Shown piece after piece: positions 46,881-57,025 of a DNA stretch of 64,000 bases. Within the stretch, counting starts at the first letter, position 1. Each line of letters starts with the position of its first letter. The translations under genes and the position numbers were made by a program. The notes under the pieces are model-generated. The model was not told the DNA's origin. It ran no database searches and worked only from the letters and a program-made list of their open reading frames with translations. Location of the stretch: contig CAVTEU010000019.1 in NCBI GenBank assembly GCA_963733905.1, positions 77,967 to 141,966 of the forward strand, read 5' to 3'. The stretch comes from DATADW01 sp963733905. Lineage in GTDB: Bacteria > Actinomycetota > Acidimicrobiia > Spongiisociales > DATADW01.

Positions 46881-47065
46881 TTCGCCGCCTCTCGGTCCCC
46901 CCGCGGGGGAAGGCCCCCTGCAGCGGCGGGTAGGGGGGCTCCGCCTCCCCCGTGACGGAGACCGTTGGGAGTGAGCCGCCCCTCGCCCCGACGCCTCCGG
47001 CGTCGGGACTCCCCCGCCGGGGAGCCAAGCGCACCCCTCCGCTCGCTTCGCGCCGGGCAAGAATG
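46860..47065. repeat. Dispersed GC-rich repeat block
   Basis: The gap between the CRTAC1 gene and the M24 gene contains GGTTGGGGGAGGGTGATTCG (also at about 6376), GACGCCTCCGGCGTC (perfect hairpin near 46998) and CTCCGCTCGCTTCGCGCCGG (compare about 6328). These are the same modules as in the 6.3 and 35.6 kb blocks, supporting a mobile or recombining intergenic family. Confidence 0.6.
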
Positions 47066-47070
47066 AATCG

Positions 47071-48439
47071 ATGTCCACAGCAACGCTGACCAGGGTCGAC
47101 CTTCCGGATTTCGGGGTCCCAGAGGAGATGCCGACGCTGCCCGATCATCTCTACCCGGCCAGGCTGGAGCGACTGCAGGAGCCGAGCCCGCTCCCGCGGC
47201 CTCGATGTAGTGGTGGTGTACGCCGACCGAGAGCACAGCGCCAACCTCTCCTATTTGACCGGGTTCGATCCGCGCTTCGAGGAAGCTCTCTTGGTTGTGG
47301 GGCCCGACAGCGAGCCGGCGATCCTGGTGGGCAACGAGTGCTGGGGGCTCGCCGGGGCAGCTCCCCTTCCCATGAGGCGGCATCTCTTCCAGGACTTCAG
47401 CCTCCCCAGCCAGCCGAGGGACCGGTCACAGCCGATTGGCGACATCCTGCGCGAGGAGGGAGTCCGGGCGGGCATCCGGGTGGGTGTGGTGGGGTGGAAG
47501 ACCTACGGGAACCCCGCCGCAAGCGACGTCCCCTCCTACATAGTCGATGAGCTGCGGCGGATCAGCGGCGGTGAGATCGAGAACGCCACCGAGATCCTGA
47601 TCGACGCTGCCGATGGACTCCGGGTCATCAACGAGGTCGAGCAGCTGGTCATGTTCGAGTACGCCGCCAGCCACACGTCACAGGGCGTCCGCCGGCTCAT
47701 CTGGGGTCTCGAGCCGGGGATGACCGAGCAGGAAGCTGTGCGACTCCTCGAGTGGAACGGCATGCCGCTCTCCTGTCACCTCATGCTCACGGCTGGTCCC
47801 CGCGCCCGATTCGGACTGCTCAGCCCAGGCGACCGCCCCATCGAGCATGGCGACCCGCTCACCGTCGCCTTCGGCGTCTGGGGCGCCCTCAACTGCCGTG
47901 CCGGCTTCATGGTGGGTGACCCATCCGAGCTTCCCGACGGCATCGAGGATTACATAGAGCGACTCGTGGCTCCTTACTTCGAGACAGTCGCCGAGTGGTA
48001 CTCCGCCCTCCGGATCGGCCAGAAGGGCGGGGTCCTCCAGGAGATAGTCGACCGGCGCCTCGGCGACCCCTTCTTCGGGATCTTCCTCAACCCGGGGCAC
48101 CAACTCCATCTCGACGAGTGGGTCAACACCCCCGTGGGACCAGGCTCGACGGTGCAGCTCCGGTCGGGGATGGCACTCCAGGTGGACATCATCCCGGCTA
48201 CCGGGACCGAGTACTTCACCACCAACATCGAGGACGGGATCGCCCTCGCCGACGAGCCGATGCGGACCGAGATGGCGGCGCGCTACCCCGAAGCCTGGGG
48301 GCGGATCGAGGCTCGGCGGGAGTTCATGACCGACGTCCTCGGGCTCGAGGTCCACCCCGACGTGCTCCCCTTCTCCAACATCCCCGCCTACCTGCCGCCC
48401 TACCTGCTGGCGCCGGACCGAGCCATGGTGATGCGCTAG
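47071..48439 (+). CDS. M24-fold peptidase-like protein lacking canonical metal ligands (one frame break)
   Basis: About 455 residues with an N-terminal creatinase-like domain (SANLSYLTGFDPRFEEALLV) and a pita-bread M24 domain (GLEPGMTEQEAVRLLEWNGM, HCLMLTAG-like CHLMLTAGPRARFG). The expected first metal Asp region reads DPLTVAFGVWG, with Ala instead of Asp. The usual Glu before Pro reads ALQVDIIP, with Asp. The last Glu (TNIEDGIAL) is kept. So it is probably not a dinuclear metallopeptidase; metal-free creatinase-type hydrolysis or a binding role is possible. ATG 47071; a break near 47200 joins the first 45 residues. Its TAG overlaps the convergent UnbU-like stop in a CTAG. Confidence 0.75.
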
Positions 48440-49977
48440 CTGCCAGGCATCTCGGCGACGATCACCCACCGCTCCCCGGGGCCGCGTTCGAGCACGAACC
48501 GCGTCTCGAACGGTCTCTCGGAACGATCCACCTCCACCCCGCTCTGGTCCAGAGTGGTCTCCTCGACGAGCCCGGTGGCATCGACCGCGAGATGGGCGCC
48601 GCCCTGGGGACCGTCGAGGTGGACGACGTCGAGGTGGAGAGCGTCAAAGGTGAACCCCGACAAGACCCGCTCACCCGCCGTCGCCGCCGCCTCGATCGCC
48701 CGCTCCATCTCCACCAGCCGGGTGCCTCCGTCGGCGGAGCGGAGCAGGCTGGTGTCGCTGGTCATCATCGCCTGACGCTCGATGGCCAGCGCCTCTGCCA
48801 GGGCCAGCCCGATGCCGTCCGCCTCGGACGCCGCCTCACCGCTCAAGGCGGCGACTTCGTCGCCTACCGAGACGGCGGGCAGCGTCCCGACTTCCACCTC
48901 GATCTCCGCCGCTGATGGAGAGGACAGCTCGGTAGGGCTGCTCCTCGCCGGGGTCCCGGCTGCCACCACCACGGTCCCAACTAGAACGAGCGACGCCCCG
49001 ATCGCCACCCCTCTGCCGAATACCGGGAGCAGCGGGCTTCCCGGGGCGGCGATGGGAGCGCGGTCGGCCGCCCACCGGTCGAACAGACCGCGCACCGGGC
49101 ACATCACCACCAGCCCGGCGAGCAGCCCCACCTTCACCCCGAACTCGGTGGTCTGCGGCGCCATCAGCAGGGCGCAAACCATCGCCAGCGAGAACGCCCA
49201 CACCAGGCGCCCGGCGGATCTCACCGGGATGGTCTTCGGGTCGGTGATCATGAAGAAGACGAAGATCAGCACCTCGGGCGAGGTGACGACCACCCTCCAA
49301 AAGTCGAAGCCGCACACCGGTTGGAGCGCCCAGGCGGCGGTCATGCAGTGACCGGTTGCGGCCAGGAGACCCAGTCCCGCCGCCAGCGTCACCCAGAACG
49401 TCGCCGCCATCGAGAGAAGCCGGAGCCGGGCCGTGATGGCGATGCCTCCGCCGAGTATCACCGCATATGCCACCAGCAGACCGGGGCTCGGGGGGCCCCA
49501 CCAGAAGTCGAGCGGCTCTATGACCGTGCTCCCCAGCAGAAGGAACGCTCCCACCAGCCCGACGTTGGATGGATTGAAGACGTGCGTGCCCCGATACCTG
49601 ATCAGGTATTTGGTGAGCAGCGATGCCGCCGCAACCCCGGCGAAGAGGTACCACCGGTCCCAAGTCCAGTGGTCACCCCGGGGCTGCCCCACGATCCTCA
49701 GGATCAGGGCAACCCCGCTACCGGTGAGCATGGCGCTTGCCGGCCAGACGATCTTCCGGCTCTCGACGAAGGTCCACACCAGTTCGATGAGGGCGCAGGC
49801 GAGGATGGCGGAGAGGATCTGCGGCACCGACACTGCGAAACCGAGCGCCGTTTGGCCGAGCACATGGATGGTGACGATCACCCCGGCGAGGTGCAGACGG
49901 GGATCCCGAATGCTGGGCAGCACCACGGGATAGCTGTTGCCCCCGATACGGAGTGTCCGGGCGGCGACAGCGGTCAT
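48436..49977 (-). CDS. UnbU/RnfD/NqrB-like membrane protein with C-terminal extension
   Basis: An intact 513-residue protein. Residues about 20-330 hold about ten transmembrane helices of the RnfD/NqrB fold (IVWPASAMLTGSGVALILRI, HVFNPSNVGLVGAFLLLGS, VVVTSPEVLIFVFFMITDPK, GRLVWAFSLAMVCALLMAPQ). The residues typical of flavin attachment (S/T-G-A-T) are not evident. Residues about 335-513 form a soluble, probably exported domain with no signature I recognise (DALHLDVVHLDGPQGGAHLA, GERWVIVAEMPGS). No other rnf/nqr genes are present, so it is not part of a full Rnf pump. Linkage to an UnbV/CRTAC1 protein points to the UnbU group. Confidence 0.8.
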   Translation of the reverse strand: MTAVAARTLRIGGNSYPVVLPSIRDPRLHLAGVIVTIHVLGQTALGFAVSVPQILSAILACALIELVWTFVESRKIVWPASAMLTGSGVALILRIVGQPRGDHWTWDRWYLFAGVAAASLLTKYLIRYRGTHVFNPSNVGLVGAFLLLGSTVIEPLDFWWGPPSPGLLVAYAVILGGGIAITARLRLLSMAATFWVTLAAGLGLLAATGHCMTAAWALQPVCGFDFWRVVVTSPEVLIFVFFMITDPKTIPVRSAGRLVWAFSLAMVCALLMAPQTTEFGVKVGLLAGLVVMCPVRGLFDRWAADRAPIAAPGSPLLPVFGRGVAIGASLVLVGTVVVAAGTPARSSPTELSSPSAAEIEVEVGTLPAVSVGDEVAALSGEAASEADGIGLALAEALAIERQAMMTSDTSLLRSADGGTRLVEMERAIEAAATAGERVLSGFTFDALHLDVVHLDGPQGGAHLAVDATGLVEETTLDQSGVEVDRSERPFETRFVLERGPGERWVIVAEMPGS

Positions 49978-50084
49978 CTTTCAAGTATGGCTGGCACGGG
50001 CACCCTGCCGACAGTCAGCACACCAATCCGAATCCTCACCGGACTCTCAGCAACCTCCCAGGATTGGGGCGTACGGTGCCATCG

Positions 50085-50771
50085 ATGGAGGCCACTGCTC
50101 AGATCCTTGTCGTGGACGACGAAGAGGGACTCGCCGACATGGTTGCGAGTGCGCTCCGTTTCGCCGGGTACGGGGTGAGCACCGAGAGCAACGGCTTCGA
50201 TGCTCTCCGGTCCATCAAGGACCGGACACCCGACCTGGTCGTTCTCGACGTGAACATGCCCGAGATCGACGGCTTCGAGGTCTGCCGTCGCATCAGACGC
50301 GACGGCCTCCAGGTCCCGGTGATCTTCCTCACCGCCCGGGACGACATCGACGACCTCAGAACCGGGTTCAGACAGGGTGGCGACGACTACCTGACCAAGC
50401 CGTTCAGCCTCGAGGAACTGGGTTTGCGGATCGAAGCGCTGCTGCGAAGGGCCAGGGGTATCGGGGACACAGCACGACTGACCGTCGGCCCCTTGATGTT
50501 GGACGAGCGAGCCCACCAGGTGTTCCGCGACGAGGTGGAAGTCACGCTCTCCCCCACCGAGTTCAGGTTGCTCCGGTTCTTGATGCTCAACCGGGGGCGC
50601 GTCATGTCGAAGGCGCAGATCGTCGATCATGTCTGGGAGTACGACTTCGACGGCAACTACGGGATCGTCGAGACCTACGTCTCTTATCTCAGGCGGAAAC
50701 TCGAAGATGGCGATGGATCGCTCATCCAGACGGTGCGCGGCGTGGGCTATGTGATCCGTTCGTCACCATGA
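50085..50771 (+). CDS. OmpR-family response regulator
   Basis: An intact 228-residue regulator. Receiver: ILVVDDEEGLADMVASALRF, phospho-Asp in DLVVLDVNMPEIDGFEV, Lys in DDYLTKPFSLEELGLRI. Winged helix: VEVTLSPTEFRLLRFLMLNR, VDHVWEYDFDGNYGIVETYV, SLIQTVRGVGYVIR. ATG 50085 is chosen because the upstream open stretch lacks receiver sequence. It overlaps the kinase ATG by 4 bp (ATGA). The PrrA/TcrX-like sequence style suggests an actinobacterial envelope/stress regulator, with unknown targets. Confidence 0.92.
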   Translation: MEATAQILVVDDEEGLADMVASALRFAGYGVSTESNGFDALRSIKDRTPDLVVLDVNMPEIDGFEVCRRIRRDGLQVPVIFLTARDDIDDLRTGFRQGGDDYLTKPFSLEELGLRIEALLRRARGIGDTARLTVGPLMLDERAHQVFRDEVEVTLSPTEFRLLRFLMLNRGRVMSKAQIVDHVWEYDFDGNYGIVETYVSYLRRKLEDGDGSLIQTVRGVGYVIRSSP

Positions 50772-52148
50772 CTCTCCGGACCAAACTGGTCATCTCCTTC
50801 ACCCTCCTCCTCCTGGCGGTAATTGCTGCCGTGGGTTTGGTGGCGTCCCGGTCGATCCGATCGATTCTGATCGGGCAGATCGACCAGGAGCTCCAAGGGG
50901 TTGTCTCCAGAGGGCCCGGCCCCTATGGCGATGGTCCGCCCGGGCCAGCGCCCCGACGACGGCCCGTTCCTCGAGCCGTACGCCGTAGTGGTGACAGACG
51001 CCAGCGGTGCCGTCATCGACGCCAGACCCTCGGGCTTCGCCGACGAGCCCGACCCCCTCCCCGACGTCTCCGGCCTCGACGGTGAGGACGGTCTGGTCAC
51101 TCTTCCCAGCGTCGACGGCAGCATCGACTACCGCGGTTATGTCGAGAGGGAGGCGGACGGGTCGGTGGTGGTTCACGCCGTCCCGCTGCGTGATGTCACC
51201 ACGGCGACATCGGCTCTCATCAGGGCCCTCCTCATCGCCGGCGGTGGCGTGCTCCTCCTCGGGGGGATTGCCACGTGGTGGACGGTGAGGGGGGCGATGC
51301 GCCCAGTCGATGAGATGGTGGAGACGGCCGAGGCGATCGCCGCCGGTGACCTCACCCGGAGGGTGCCCGATCTCGACCCCGGGACCGAGTTGGGCCGGCT
51401 AGGTGGATCGCTCAACGAGATGCTTGCCCATATCGAAGAGGCCGTCGAATCAGAGCGCGAGGGCCGTGAACGGCTCCGCCAGTTCGTCGCCGACGCGTCG
51501 CACGAATTGAGGACTCCGCTGGCGGCGATCTCCGGATACGCCGAGATGCACCGCACCGGGGCACTCGCCGATGATGCCGAAGAAGCCAAGGCATGGACCC
51601 GGATCGAAAGTGAGGGTCGGCGGATGGGGAGCCTGGTCGAGGACCTGCTGACCTTGACCCGCCTCGGTCAGGCAAAACCGCTGCGGATCGAACAGGTCGA
51701 CCTGGCCGGGCATCGCCCGCGATGCTGCGGCGGACCACGGTGCCATCGACCCGGAGAGACCGGTGAGTGTCTCCGGCCCAGAGTCGCTGCTCGTCCCCGG
51801 CGACCCCGAGCGTCTCCACCAAGTGGTCACCAGCCTCCTCGCCAATGTGCGGGTCCACACCCCACCGGGCACCCACGCCGACGTCACCGTCGGCAGGCAC
51901 AACGGGTTGGTCGAGCTCGTCGTGTCCGACGATGGCCCTGGGATGCCCCCGGCGGCCCTCGCCCATGTCTTCGACCGCTTCTATCGGGCGGACCCCTCGC
52001 GTCCCGCCGGTCTGGCGGAAGCGGGCTCGGGCTCTCGATCGTCGACGCCATCGTCACCGCCCATGGAGGCACTGTCTCCGCCAACAGCAAGCCCGGTGCC
52101 GGGACGTCGATAACGGTGAAGCTTCCTGGCTCCACGGAGCCTTCCTAG
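50768..52148 (+). CDS. Sensor histidine kinase with HAMP (frame breaks)
   Basis: Partner kinase of about 460 residues. N-terminal helix LVISFTLLLLAVIAAVGLVA, an extracytoplasmic sensor loop of about 110 residues (PYAVVVTDASGAVIDARP), and a second helix LLIAGGGVLLLGGIATWWTV. HAMP (AMRPVDEMVETAEAIAAGDL), HisKA FVADASHELRTPLAAISGYA, and HATPase in two frames (SDDGPGMPPAAL; GSGLGLSIVDAIVTAHGGTV) follow. Breaks near 50945, 51715 and 52020. ATG 50768 overlaps the regulator stop. The order matches PrrB/TcrY-like kinases. Confidence 0.87.
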
Positions 52149-52269
52149 ATTGGGTTTGCGCCGTGACCTGCGGGTAACCCTCCGGGGAATGATTTGCCTT
52201 GCGCACAAGGGCTGCCGGCTGGCCCGACGACGTAATCGAAAGCGTCGATTCGGTGGGCACGAGCCTTCA
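52149..52269. other. Short convergent intergenic region
   Basis: 121 bases between convergent genes; no hairpin with a T run and no ORF with homology is seen. Confidence 0.4.
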
Positions 52270-55037
52270 TTAGGAATGAATGAGCGGAAGATCCTCCCAG
52301 GCCATCTTCGCCCCGCTTTCCACCAAATCGGCAAATGCCTCGTCTCCGAGCGCATCGCGCACGACAGACTGTGAGCCTTCCACCAGTCGCTGGTCGAATG
52401 CCAAGAGGCTGACCGACGCCTTGACGGAAAGAGCCGCGGCAAAGCCCGCCAATACGGCGGAAGGGCCGTAATCGCCTCGGCGCTCGGCGATCAGCGACCA
52501 GAACCAGGCGACGTTCGCTCGGTCGCTCGCTTCGGGAAGATCCTTGTTGTAGGCGCCCGGGGCGGAAAAATTCTCGATGGCGGCGTCAAGATCACCGAGT
52601 TGCAGATGGGCTATCCCTATCTGCCACCCCTTCCAACCGTCGGTGATGGCGCTCGGCTGGGCGGTGAACATCTTGATGGATTCGAGCGCCATCTCCGGTC
52701 GTCCGATCGCTCGCTGGGCCTGCATTCGGTAGACGATCATCATGATCCGTGCCCATGAGTCGCCCGAATTCAGGGATTCGGTCGAGGCGATAACGTCCTC
52801 GTACTCCTCAGCAAGAAGCTTGAACAGCGTCGTAAAGACGCTTCCGCGTTCGAATCTCATCAAGAATCCCGCTTCGCTGGCAAGAGACAGGATCTGTTGC
52901 TCTGACTCTCTGGAGTTCATGATCCATGAGGTGAGAAGGCGGTTCTGGACCGGCGCGCTCCACCGCGGGTCGTTTGCCTTTCGAAGGAGAAGGGCAGCCT
53001 CGCTCATCAGTTCGTCCGCCCGCTTGGCGTTGATCGACATCTCGACCGCCGAGAGCGCGTTGGAGAGGAGCCCTCTCGACAGGTCATCGTTGCTGCTTTC
53101 GAGAAGCCTCCGGGCTCGTTCGGCCAGGGCGGAAATCGGTGAATCGCCGCCGATGTTCGACGACTCGGTCAAGGCATAGGCCGTGCCGACCGCGACAAAG
53201 GGGGAGGCATCGTCGTCGACCCGATCGAGGGCGCTGGTCAGCCAACTCAGCGATTCTCGGAACATATTCCGGTCCCAAAAGTAGGTGCGGAGATTGCACG
53301 CCAATTCGAGCGCTAGCGGGCTGTGCCCGGCGTCGGACGCCCAGGTCATCGCGCCGCGGTAGTTGGCGAGATCATCAGTGACGTTATCGGCCAATTCCAG
53401 GTCTCCGGCCAGGAGCGAAGCGTCGATCCTCTGAGAAGTGGCCCGGAAGTACTGCGCGTGCGCGGAGTCTCGCCTCGTCCGCCTCGTCGGCGTCGACCAG
53501 CTTGTCGAGGGCGTACTGGCGAACCGTTTCGAGAAGCCCGTAACGGGGCCGAATGTCCGGCTCGAATGTCACAACCGATGCTTCAACCAGTCGCCCTAGC
53601 AGGTCGAGCACATCCAACCGAGCCAGCGTGTCGCCCGAACAAACCTCTTCGGCACCCTCGTATGTGAATCCGTCGGAAAAAACCGAGAGTCTCCGAAGCA
53701 ATGCCCGCTCCTGATCGGACAGCAGGTCGTACGACCAGTCCATCATCGCCCTCAAGGTCCGTTGTCGTTCGACGGCGGTCCGGCTCCCACCGGTGAGCAG
53801 CCGAAATCGATCGCTGAGGTGCTCGGCGATCTGGTCTAGCGACAACATCTTGAGGCGCGCCGTCGCCAATTCGATCGCCAGGGGGATCCCATCGAGGCGG
53901 ACACAGAGGTCGGCGATCGCCCCGATGTTGTCGTCGTTGACGGTGAAGCTCGGTTGGACCAGTCGGGCTCTCTCGCCAAACAGCTCAACGGCCGAGGCGT
54001 CGTCGTCGACCCGAAGCGATGGAACTCTCCACAGCACCTCGCCGGGGATAGCCAGACCCTCGCGACTGGTGGTCAGGACATGGACATCGGGACAAGTTCG
54101 GAGCAACGTGTCGACCAGAGCCGCGACCGGTTCAACGAGGTGCTCGCAGTTGTCGATCACCAGCAAGGCGCGCTGGTTGGAGAGGAACCTCAGCAGCCGC
54201 GGTTTCGGCTGGGAGCAAAGGGTCCTCCGGCACACCCAACGCCGACGCGACAGTTTCCGCCAGGTACCCGGCTTCGTTCAACGGGGCCAGTTCGGCGAAC
54301 CAGGCGCCCTGCTCGAACTCGGCTAGGAGCTCGGCTGCCACCTGAAGCGCCAGCCGGGTCTTGCCGACCCCGCCGACCCCCGTCAGCGTGACCAGACGGG
54401 ATTGGCGGACTTGGTCGGCGACCTCTTTGATCTGGCCCTGCCTGCCGACAAAGGTGCTGAGCTGGATGGGGAGGTTGTGCGGTGCCCATTCCAGGGTTCG
54501 AAGTCGGCGGGGATCTTCCGCCCCTTCGGCCATCAGGCGGTAGATTCGGGTCGGCTCGCCGAGATCCTTCAGCCGGTGCTCGCCCGCGTCCACCAGCGAC
54601 ATACCCGCCCCAAGCCGATCCCCGAGAAGCTGCCTTGCGGCCTCGGAGACGAGGATTTGTCCACCGTTGCCTGCATCCATGATGCGGGCGGTCCGCGTCA
54701 CCGTGGTACCGAAGTAATCGCCGTCTGTCGGCTCAGCCTCACCAGAGTGCACTCCAATTCGAGTCGCCAAAGCGGGGCCCTCCCAGTCCGTGGAGGCGAG
54801 AGCGGCGGCGATCCGGGCGGCAGCCTCGACTCCGGCCCTCACCGAGTCGAACGCAGCCCCGAACCCATCACCAGTGTGTTTGAAGACGGTTCCTTTGGCA
54901 GTCTCGACAATGCTCCGAACGATCTCGTCGTGACGGGCCAGCGAGGCCCTCATGCCATCGGGACCGGACTCCCAGAGCTTCGTGCTTCCCTCGATATCGG
55001 AGAAAACGAAGGTGACGACACCACTCGGGAGGGTCAT
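52270..55037 (-). CDS. Class III cyclase-NB-ARC-TPR signalling regulator (frame breaks)
   Basis: STAND-type protein of about 920 residues. Residues 1-180: class III cyclase domain (VTFVFSDIEGSTKLWESG and TVFKHTGDGFGAAF with both metal Asp), but the usual catalytic Asn position reads FGTTVTRTARIM, with Thr. Then NB-ARC: Walker A LTGVGGVGKTRLALQVAAE, Walker B ALLVIDNCEHLV, RLDGIPLAIELATARLKML (GLPL-like). The TPR-like helical tail (PLALELACNLRTYFWDRNMF, ALESIKMFTAQPSAI) ends at 52270 without a DNA-binding domain. ATG 55037 is chosen over 55061. Breaks near 54210, 53470 and 53400. Such proteins are common in actinobacteria and their targets are mostly unknown. Confidence 0.82.
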
Positions 55038-55357
55038 GGTGCGACCTTGACCATGGACCAACCAACCTACCTCGGGGCTGCGGAGGCGACCCGCTTCATT
55101 TGCCGCCGACGGACGCCTCGGGGGCAGCCGGTCAATCGCTGAAGACGGACACCGCGCGGTAGGTGACGATCGGGAAAGTGCTGACTACCTGTTGACCGTG
55201 GCCGAGATCATCGTGGCGCCGGGATCGAGGTTGGCGGCCGTGATCGGGCTCGCCGTGACAGGCTAGAAGGGAAGTAGACCCGCTCAGGGTCAAGGCGAAG
55301 CCCCCGCGTCGCCGGTGGAAATGGCTTCGTGTCAGAAGCCGTAGTTACATAGTTTCG
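55038..55357. other. Divergent intergenic region
   Basis: 320 bases between the cyclase-NB-ARC gene (minus) and the TolB-like gene (plus). No gene is seen. TACATAGTTT immediately before the ATG 55358 could be a -10 box of a leaderless or nearly leaderless transcript; no Shine-Dalgarno precedes that ATG. The region has slightly lower GC than the rest. Confidence 0.4.
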
Positions 55358-56403
55358 ATGCGAGCTCTGCTCCTCATCGGGATCCTGATCGCCTGCCAGC
55401 CGACCGGCACAACCGCCCCGTCCGTGACGACGTCGGTGCCAAGGCAACGTCAGTGCCAGTCGCAGCGCCGACCAGCACCGCACTCACTCAGCCGACCCGA
55501 AGCGAGAATCGGGGCGAGACGCCGGTCGAGACAGGGACGCCCATCGACCCCGCCGAACTGAGCGGTCGGGTCGTATTCGATGACTTTGAGGATCGTCTTG
55601 GTCGCATCGATAGACGGCCATGACCTGCACCGAATCACGACGCGGTCCGGTTCGGAATTCGACGGAGCGTGGTCCCCGGACGGGCGATGGTTGGTCGACC
55701 GAGATTCGCGACGAGGAATCAACATCAACGACGAGATCTATGTCGTCCGGGCTGACGGAACCAAGCCCCGAAACCTGTCTGCAACCCGGCAAACGATTGG
55801 GGACCCGATTGGTCACTCGATGGTGACTGGATCGTGTTCAACTGGGACCGCGACGGGTTGCCGATGAGTGGCTATATGGTTGACCCGGACGGCTCTGGTC
55901 TGCGTCGAATCGACACCGATGTGTGGGTCGAGTACCCATCCTTTCTCCCGACGGGACAAAAATCGTCTTCTCCGGCCACGCGGGCGGTGACTACGACATT
56001 TTCGTTCTGAGCTGGCGAATGGCGCTACCACTCGCCTGACCGATTCGCCAAGGCGCAGATGGCTGGCCGGTCTGGTCACCCGATGGCGAGTGGATCGCAT
56101 TCACCACCGAACGCGACGACTGCCTTCGAGCTGAGCCTGATACAAGAACTGCTGGAGCAGACGGCAAGCCAGGCGAGCACCACGACATCTGGCTCATGCG
56201 AGCTGACGGGTCCGAACAACATCGGGTAACGCCCAAAGTCCGGCCAGTTCGTCGCTTGGGCCCCAGACGGAGAGCATCTTCTCGTCTCGGGCAGAACCCT
56301 GTATGTCCTACGCCTCGATGGCAGCGGCCGCTTGGAATTCTGGCCCGACGGCCTGGAGTTGCCACCCGGGGGTATTCCTGACTGGCTTGCGGAAGGCGGT
56401 TAG
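55358..56403 (+). CDS. TolB/WD40-like beta-propeller lipoprotein (about eight frame breaks)
   Basis: Exported lipoprotein of about 345 residues. The signal MRALLLIGILIAC has a lipobox cysteine. A Thr/Pro/Val linker follows, then PD40 propeller blades in successive frames: DGHDLHRITTRSGSEFDGAW, SPDGRWLVDRDSRRG, YVVRADGTKPRNLS, WSLDGDWIVFNWDRDG, DGTKIVFSGHAGGDYDIFV, VWSPDGEWIAFTTERDD, IWLMRADGSEQHRVTP, WAPDGEHLLVSGRTLYVLRL. It ends PDWLAEGG and TAG 56403. The breaks are the densest in the window. It probably binds protein or glycan outside the cell; no catalytic motif. Confidence 0.72.
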
Positions 56404-56701
56404 CCGGCAGGGATCCTCGTCGCGGAAACCTTTGGGCGAAGAGATCGTCCTCCCGCGACGCGTGGCACTTCCATAGAGGTTGGTCGGCGCGATCACTCTA
56501 GGGCTCGGGCAAGTCCCTCGGAGACGGGGCCGCGAGGTTGACGCCGTCTCCTATGAGGACGTCGGCTCGATGATCACGCCGCTCAGGTTGATACCGATAC
56601 CACCCACGACTTACCACCTACCACTCCGCCTTCTCCCAGGTCGGTCACAGGTGGGTGGCGGACGATGTTCTCGGAAAGGCATCCCAGAGAAAGGAGGATC
56701 G
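56404..56701. other. Intergenic region upstream of small secreted protein
   Basis: 298 bases. A short open frame from 56480 runs through but has no homology features and is the upstream extension of the next gene. The stretch ACCACCCACGACTTACCACC near 56600 is a local low-complexity repeat. No clear promoter is seen. Confidence 0.4.
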
Positions 56702-56980
56702 ATGCCTGACGAGAAACCACGACGCAGGCGGCTGGCTACGGCCTCCGCCATCGGTGCCGCTGCAATCGCCGGTGCGCTGCTGGCGATCCCGACTGCGGGC
56801 TTCGCACAGGAGAGCACCACCTCGACTACCGCAGTCGAGGAGGAGACTCCAGACACCACCACCGACACCACGGTGGCCGAGGAGCCGGCGGCGCCGTCTG
56901 AGGACCGGCCCCGAGGCGGGCACCGGGACGGTGAATGCGAGGAACGGGCCGATGAGGCCGAGACCTCAGCGGACACCTGA
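56702..56980 (+). CDS. Small secreted Thr/Glu-rich protein
   Basis: An intact 92-residue protein of unknown function. ATG 56702 follows AAAGGAGGATCG. The signal peptide (KPRRRRLATASAIGAAAIAG then ALLAIPTAGFAQ) would be cleaved after AGFA. The mature part of about 60 residues is a low-complexity, Thr/Glu-rich, acidic tail (STTSTTAVEEETPDTTTDTT) with RPRGGHRDGECEERADEAE, including one cysteine. It resembles linker-only exported proteins of actinobacteria. A strong terminator follows, so it is a monocistronic gene, or its 3' part is lost by a frame error. Confidence 0.7.
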   Translation: MPDEKPRRRRLATASAIGAAAIAGALLAIPTAGFAQESTTSTTAVEEETPDTTTDTTVAEEPAAPSEDRPRGGHRDGECEERADEAETSADT

Positions 56981-56987
56981 TCGGGCT

Positions 56988-57021
56988 CTACCGGGCCCCG
57001 GGATCTCCCGGGGCCTGGTAG
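56988..57021. terminator. Strong bidirectional hairpin
   Basis: CTACC-G-GGCCCCGGG pairs with CCCGGGGCC-T-GGTAG around an ATCT loop (one mismatch). It lies 7 bases after the small-protein stop and 4 bases before the end of the convergent SRPBCC gene, so it can serve both. No T run. Confidence 0.7.
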
Positions 57022-57025
57022 GCCA

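Noticed and set aside
45204..49977. Enediyne biosynthetic gene cluster
   Set aside because: UnbU/UnbV-like genes alone are widespread; there is no polyketide synthase or tailoring set nearby.
48436..49977. Complete Rnf or Nqr electron-transport complex
   Set aside because: Only one RnfD/NqrB-fold gene is present and its typical flavin-attachment motif is not evident.
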